Shown here: positions 60,213-64,000 of the stretch, one piece after another
How the letters are laid out: each line of letters opens with the position of its first letter
Numbering within the stretch: the stretch's first letter is position 1
From: Sinorhizobium numidicum
Lineage (GTDB): Bacteria > Pseudomonadota > Alphaproteobacteria > Rhizobiales > Rhizobiaceae
Assembly (NCBI RefSeq): GCF_029892045.1
Contig: NZ_CP120367.1
Coordinates: 1,860,001 to 1,924,000, forward strand
Direction: 5' to 3'
Length of the DNA: 64,000 bases
Made by a program: the position numbers and the translations under genes
Notes under the pieces: model-generated
What the model saw: the letters and a program-made list of their open reading frames with translations, nothing else
Told to the model about the DNA's origin: nothing
The model's database searches: none

Positions 60213-60743
60213 ATGGCGAAGCTCGTCTACGCCTTGAACCAGTCCCTGGATGGGTATGTCGACCACATGGAATTTGCGCCCGATCCCGCGCTCTTTCGTC
60301 ATTTCATCGACGATGTGCGCGGCCTAGCCGGCAGCGTGTACGGTCGCCGCATGTACGAGGTGATGCGGTATTGGGACGAAGATCGTTCTGAGTGGGACGC
60401 GGAGGAACGCGACTACGCGGCGGCGTGGCGGAGCCAACCGAAGTGGGTCGTGTCGCGCTCGTTGAAGTCCGTCGGCCCGAACGCCACTCTCGTTGAGGAC
60501 GACATTGAGGCGGCGATACGCGGGCTGAAGGCTCAACTGAATGGGGAGATTGAAGTTGCCGGACCAGAGCTAGCGCGAAGCCTGACCGACCTTGGTCTTG
60601 TCGATGAATATCGACTGTACCTTCATCCCGTCGTGCTTGGTCACGGCAAGCCGTTCTTCGCCGGTCCGCGGCCGCCGCTGCGCCTCGTGGCGAGCGATCG
60701 AATTGGCGGGGACGTGATTAGGCTAATATACGTTCCCGCATAG
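60213..60743 (+). CDS. Dihydrofolate reductase-family protein (RibD C-terminal fold)
   Basis: 176 residues with the pattern of YyaP/YwjB-type proteins: KLVYALNQSLDGYVDH at the N-terminus, GSVYGRRMYEVMRYW, WVVSRSLKSVGPNATLVEDD and IEVAGPELARSLTDLGLVDE, then LHPVVLGHGKPFF. This is a NAD(P)H-binding reductase fold without proven substrate. An in-frame ATG with GGGAGGAG upstream supports the start. It is monocistronic. Confidence 0.88.
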   Translation: MAKLVYALNQSLDGYVDHMEFAPDPALFRHFIDDVRGLAGSVYGRRMYEVMRYWDEDRSEWDAEERDYAAAWRSQPKWVVSRSLKSVGPNATLVEDDIEAAIRGLKAQLNGEIEVAGPELARSLTDLGLVDEYRLYLHPVVLGHGKPFFAGPRPPLRLVASDRIGGDVIRLIYVPA

Positions 60744-60837
60744 TCGCGCGACTAACCCGACGGACTGCTAAGAGTGGTAACTTTCAGGATCAGCGGCAGC
60801 AGTCTCCGACGTTGGCACGTGGGCGAAAGACGACTGG

Positions 60838-60953
60838 CGGCTTTCAAGCTGAAGCATTTCCGCCGCGTCGCCACCCACTAGGACAAGCTTGCTGCCAACG
60901 TCCTCGCCATGGTCCAACTCGCCTCAATGCGGCTGTGGCTGCGCGCTTGGTGA
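60838..60953 (+). mobile_element. Relic of an IS5-family transposase C-terminus
   Basis: The frame reads FKLKHFRRVATH, then an in-frame TAG, then DKLAANVLAMVQLASMRLWL and a final stop. IS5-type transposases end in this way (KHFRRIATRYDKLAANFLA), with Tyr where the TAG stands here. Only about 35 codons remain and no terminal repeat was found. Confidence 0.7.
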
Positions 60954-61127
60954 GTCTACGACCTAGTCCTAGTCTAGGCCTGTGCGGCCAGCGACGTCTC
61001 CGGCAGGGTGCCCTTCATCCGGCCCGCCGACCACCTTCTCCAGCAAGGCGGGGCGAAGGCGCCAAGCGGCGCTGTTTTCGCCCCCTCAGCGCGCGCTTGA
61101 CGCGAGAGCGGCGCGCGGCGAATTCAA

Positions 61128-61161
61128 CCCCTCGCCCCGCTCGCGGGGAGAGGGCGAGGGG
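61128..61161. repeat. Hairpin repeat downstream of dctD
   Basis: CCCCTCGCCC pairs with GGGCGAGGGG over 10 bp around a 14-base loop. The motif is of a kind scattered in rhizobial genomes. It lies some 50 bp past the dctD stop and could help end dctBD transcription. The rest of 60954-61207 shows no gene. Confidence 0.5.
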
Positions 61162-61207
61162 CAATCGCCCCCTCGACTACCTGAAATTACCTGCACAATC
61201 CGGCGGT

Positions 61208-62581
61208 CTAGTCTTCACCATCCTTCGCCGAGGCAGCGCGCCCCACATACTCCGCCCGGTTGATGCCGTGGCGCTGCAGCTTGTCATAAAAGGTCTTGCG
61301 GGGAATGCCGAGTGCCTCCAGGGTCTCCTTGACGTCGCCGCGATGCGCCGTCAGCGTCTCTTTCAGGATTGCTGCCTCGTAGCGCTCCAGCCTTTCCGGC
61401 AAAGTGCCCCCTGTAGCAGCGGGGGGACTGGCGGGCTTGCCCGGATCGCCCTCGACCCCAAGCGCCACCCGTTCGGCGAAATGCGAGAGCTCGCGCACAT
61501 TGCCGGGCCAGGGGTGCGACATCAGGTGATCGCGGACCGTTGCCGAGATTGTTGGCACCTCCCGACCGAAGCGTTCTGAGGCACGGGCGAGGAAATGCGA
61601 GAAGAGAAGCGGGATGTCTCCACGGCGCTCACGTAAGGGCGGGATCGACAGCGTCACGACATTGAGGCGGTAGTAGAGGTCTTCGCGAAAATCGCCGCGC
61701 TCCGCCGGATCGCCGAGATCGACCTTGGCCGCCGCCACGACGCGAATGTCGACCGGCCGGACGGCGTTGGTGCCGAGCGGCGTGATCTCGCGTGCCTCAA
61801 GCACCCGCAGCATCTTCACCTGGGTTGCCGGCGGCATCGCCTCGATCTCGTCCAAGAACAGCGTGCCGCCGCTTGCATGCTCGATCCGGCCGATCCGCTT
61901 CTTGGTCGCCCCGGTGAAGGCGCCGGGCTCATGACCGAAGAGCTCGCTCTCGATCACCGTTTCAGGGAGCGCGCCGCAATTGAGCGCGACGAAATTGCCG
62001 TCCCTGCGCCGGCTCCATTGGTGCAGCAGCGTTGCGACCACCTCCTTGCCGCTGCCGGTCTCGCCGGCGACCAGCACGTCGACGTCGGTATCGGCGATGT
62101 GCCTCAGCGTCTGACGCAGCCGTTCCATTACGGCGGTCTGGCCGATTAGTGGCAGGCTTTCGGAAGCACTCTCCGCCGCGCGCCGAAGCGCGCGGTTTTC
62201 CATCACGAGGCGGCGTTTCTCCTCCGCGCGCCGCGCGCTTTGAACGAGGCGGTCGGCGGCAAACGGCTTGGCGATGAAGTCGTAGACCCCGTCCTGAATG
62301 GCCTGTACGGCCATCGGTATGTCGCCGTGTCCGGTCACCAGAATGACGGGAAGGTCCGGGTCGAGCGCGGCGACTTTGCGGAAGAAGGCGAGGCCGTCCA
62401 AGCCCGGCATGCGGATGTCGCTGACGACGATGCCGGCGAAGTCGGGGCGGAGCGCCGCGAGTGCTTCGGTTGCACTCGCGAAGGGCGAGACCGTGAAGCC
62501 GGCGAGCTCCAGTGTCTGCTGCATCGCCTTGCGCAGGTCGCGGTCGTCATCGATCAGGAACACGTTTGATGCGCGGTTCAT
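61208..62581 (-). CDS. dctD: C4-dicarboxylate response regulator DctD (sigma-54 activator)
   Basis: 457-residue NtrC-type activator. The receiver domain has the acidic pocket LIDDDRDL, the phospho-acceptor Asp in [10 protein letters not shown] and the Lys in IAKPF. The AAA+ domain has Walker [11 protein letters not shown], the sigma-54 loop GAFTGA and Walker [12 protein letters not shown], with RRGDIPLL beyond. The C-terminal Fis-type helix-turn-helix ends in [16 protein letters not shown]. The ATG at 62581 is chosen; the frame beyond it is an overlap with dctB. It activates dctA, which would lie off the right edge, with RpoN. Confidence 0.94.
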   Translation of the reverse strand: MNRASNVFLIDDDRDLRKAMQQTLELAGFTVSPFASATEALAALRPDFAGIVVSDIRMPGLDGLAFFRKVAALDPDLPVILVTGHGDIPMAVQAIQDGVYDFIAKPFAADRLVQSARRAEEKRRLVMENRALRRAAESASESLPLIGQTAVMERLRQTLRHIADTDVDVLVAGETGSGKEVVATLLHQWSRRRDGNFVALNCGALPETVIESELFGHEPGAFTGATKKRIGRIEHASGGTLFLDEIEAMPPATQVKMLRVLEAREITPLGTNAVRPVDIRVVAAAKVDLGDPAERGDFREDLYYRLNVVTLSIPPLRERRGDIPLLFSHFLARASERFGREVPTISATVRDHLMSHPWPGNVRELSHFAERVALGVEGDPGKPASPPAATGGTLPERLERYEAAILKETLTAHRGDVKETLEALGIPRKTFYDKLQRHGINRAEYVGRAASAKDGED

Positions 62582-62583
62582 GC

Positions 62584-64000
62584 TCAAGCCTTCTGCAAAT
62601 GGACGGTGAATGTGGTTCCGGACGGGCCGCTGTCGACTTCGATGGTGCCGCCGTAATCGGAGACAATCTCCTTCGAAATTGCCAATCCGAGGCCGAGCCC
62701 CTCTTCCTTCGACGTGTTGAAAGGCGTGAAAAGTTCGTCCCGAATCTCGGTTGGGATGCCTGGGCCGTTGTCGGCAACCGTCAGGGTGACGCCGCCGGCT
62801 GTCTCCGCGCAATCGACGCGAACTACTCCATCCGGTCCGTCACCGAGCGCTTCGAGCGCATTCTGGAGCAGATTGATCAGCACCTGTTCCAGTCGAATTC
62901 GATTGCCGAGCGCCTTCAATTCATCGGGCGGCAGGGAGAGTTTGATCGTATCCATGCGCCCGGCAAAGCGGCTGCGCAGAAGAAGCAGCGCTCCCTCTAT
63001 CACGTCCTTCATCGCCGTCGGTTCGGCAGCGAAGTGGCCCTTGCGCGCGAAGCGGCGTAGCTCGTCGGTGATCGCGCCCACCCGCTCGGTGAGTTCCGCG
63101 ATGCTGGTAAGGTTGTCGGCAGCGGTCGCGCTCTGGCCGCGATCCAAGAAGGTGCGGGCATTGTCCGCATAGGCGCGGATTGTGGCGACGGGCTGGTTGA
63201 TTTCATGGGCGACGCCGGCTGCGACCTGGCCGAGGATCGCCAGCCGGTTGGCCTGCACGAGATCCTGCTGGACGGCCTGCAGCTTTTCGGTCGTCTGCCG
63301 ATGATCGGCGATTTCGATCTCGAGACTATCGCGCGCCATTCGGAGGTCGCGCGTCCTTTCCTCGACCCTTGCCTCCAGTTCGTTTCGCGCCAGCCTCTCT
63401 GCCGCTGACCGCGTCGCGATCATCTGCCGCCGGCGCAGGAGAAATGCCAACAAAGCCAGGAGCGGCACCAGCACCGCGAGCATCAAGAGTCGCGCTTCGC
63501 GTGCGCCGGCCGACAGGGCCGTTTCGATTGGCGACAATTGTTCGAGACGCCAATTGGTGGACGGCACCATCGTTTCGACCCGCAGAAACGCTTCGGGACT
63601 GCTGCCTGGGAGCAGAACGTCAAGAATGGTCGAGCCGTCGGCCATCGCTTCCAGTTGGCGGAAGGGAAGGGGCAGCAGGGGCGCGTCGCCGAATTGCAAG
63701 CTTTCGCGGATTTCGGCCGCCCGATCCTCGGGGATGGGCTCCGTCGTCATGAACCGCCAGGACGGCAGGCTGGCGATGAGCACGATGCCGCGACGGTCCG
63801 TGACATAGGCCGGCTTGCCGGAGGCGCGCCAATCGGCTTCGACGCCGTCGAATTCGAGCTTGGCGACGATGACCCCGAGCGGCCCGTCGGGCCCATCGAT
63901 CCGTCGGGAGATATAGAGTCCGGGGCGCCTGCTGACCGTTCCCATAGCGAAATGTTCAGCCTTGCCGTCGCGCAGCGCCAGCCGGAAATAGTCCCGGAAC
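62584..64000 (-). CDS. dctB: C4-dicarboxylate sensor kinase DctB, 5' end cut by window edge
   Basis: Membrane sensor kinase; the 472 visible codons are open to base 64000. First comes the periplasmic double-PAS sensor ([36 protein letters not shown]) and a membrane helix ([18 protein letters not shown]). A linker follows, then the HisKA dimer region with the phospho-acceptor His in [18 protein letters not shown]. The HATPase domain has [19 protein letters not shown] and [14 protein letters not shown]. It lies 2 bp before dctD. It senses succinate, malate or fumarate and phosphorylates DctD. Confidence 0.94.
   Translation of the reverse strand, partial: FRDYFRLALRDGKAEHFAMGTVSRRPGLYISRRIDGPDGPLGVIVAKLEFDGVEADWRASGKPAYVTDRRGIVLIASLPSWRFMTTEPIPEDRAAEIRESLQFGDAPLLPLPFRQLEAMADGSTILDVLLPGSSPEAFLRVETMVPSTNWRLEQLSPIETALSAGAREARLLMLAVLVPLLALLAFLLRRRQMIATRSAAERLARNELEARVEERTRDLRMARDSLEIEIADHRQTTEKLQAVQQDLVQANRLAILGQVAAGVAHEINQPVATIRAYADNARTFLDRGQSATAADNLTSIAELTERVGAITDELRRFARKGHFAAEPTAMKDVIEGALLLLRSRFAGRMDTIKLSLPPDELKALGNRIRLEQVLINLLQNALEALGDGPDGVVRVDCAETAGGVTLTVADNGPGIPTEIRDELFTPFNTSKEEGLGLGLAISKEIVSDYGGTIEVDSGPSGTTFTVHLQKA

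Noticed and set aside
60017..60214. 65-codon minus-strand ORF before the DHFR-fold gene
   Set aside because: No recognisable family, no ribosome-binding site, and low-complexity flanks; not supported as a gene.

Overview
The window looks like a secondary replicon (chromid or megaplasmid) of a Sinorhizobium/Ensifer-type alphaproteobacterium. DNA is high in GC, most of the window encodes ABC sugar uptake, and two blocks match, from memory, gene orders on S. meliloti pSymB: dctB-dctD beside a thiC-thiO-thiS-thiG-thiE operon, and lacEFGZK with lacR beside agpT-agpABCD. The assignment rests on gene content and recall only; no search was possible.

Layout. 1-8.2 kb: a sugar-type ABC importer (ATPase cut by the left edge), a divergent LacI regulator, a glycerophosphodiesterase-like enzyme, a decayed inositol-monophosphatase gene and a Cys-type sulfatase. 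8.4-12.2 kb: a second importer with a binding protein and two permeases but no ATPase. 12.4-19.5 kb: a patchwork holding an alpha/beta hydrolase, an ABC-F relic, a carotenoid oxygenase between 108-bp inverted repeats, an isoaspartyl methyltransferase, an adenylate cyclase-TPR protein and unrecognised small ORFs. 19.5-21.1 kb: a GntR regulator and a DUF1989 (urea carboxylase-associated) protein. 21.3-32.9 kb: a selenocysteine island with tRNA-Sec (selC), selB, a Sel1-repeat gene, selA, a frameshifted fdhE, fdoI, fdoH, fdoG with an in-frame UGA, and a divergent selD. 33-35 kb: Kup potassium transporter. 35.3-42.8 kb: lactose operon lacEFGZK and lacR. 42.9-53.1 kb: alpha-galactoside operon (agpT, a GH4 enzyme, agpABCD, melA) ending in a strong terminator. 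53.3-57.9 kb: thiamine operon under a TPP riboswitch. 58-60.7 kb: an ABC exporter-like protein and a DHFR-fold protein. 60.8-64 kb: IS5-type relic, dctD, and dctB running off the right edge.

How the parts work together. The sel genes supply the machinery needed to read the UGA of fdoG, and FdoGHI would pass electrons from periplasmic formate to the quinone pool. The lac and agp/mel blocks import and hydrolyse beta- and alpha-galactosides, with LacR (matched palindromes on both sides of its gene) and AgpT as local regulators. DctB/DctD would control C4-dicarboxylate uptake, the main carbon supply of bacteroids.

The observations most worth following up are tRNA-Sec lying inside the 3' end of the selB reading frame; a GC-dinucleotide tract where fdhE loses frame; the carotenoid oxygenase gene whose stop codon comes from a flanking inverted repeat; the Sel1-repeat gene coupled by GTGA overlaps to both selA and selB; and the ATPase-less importer whose permease carries a periplasmic insert of about 180 residues.
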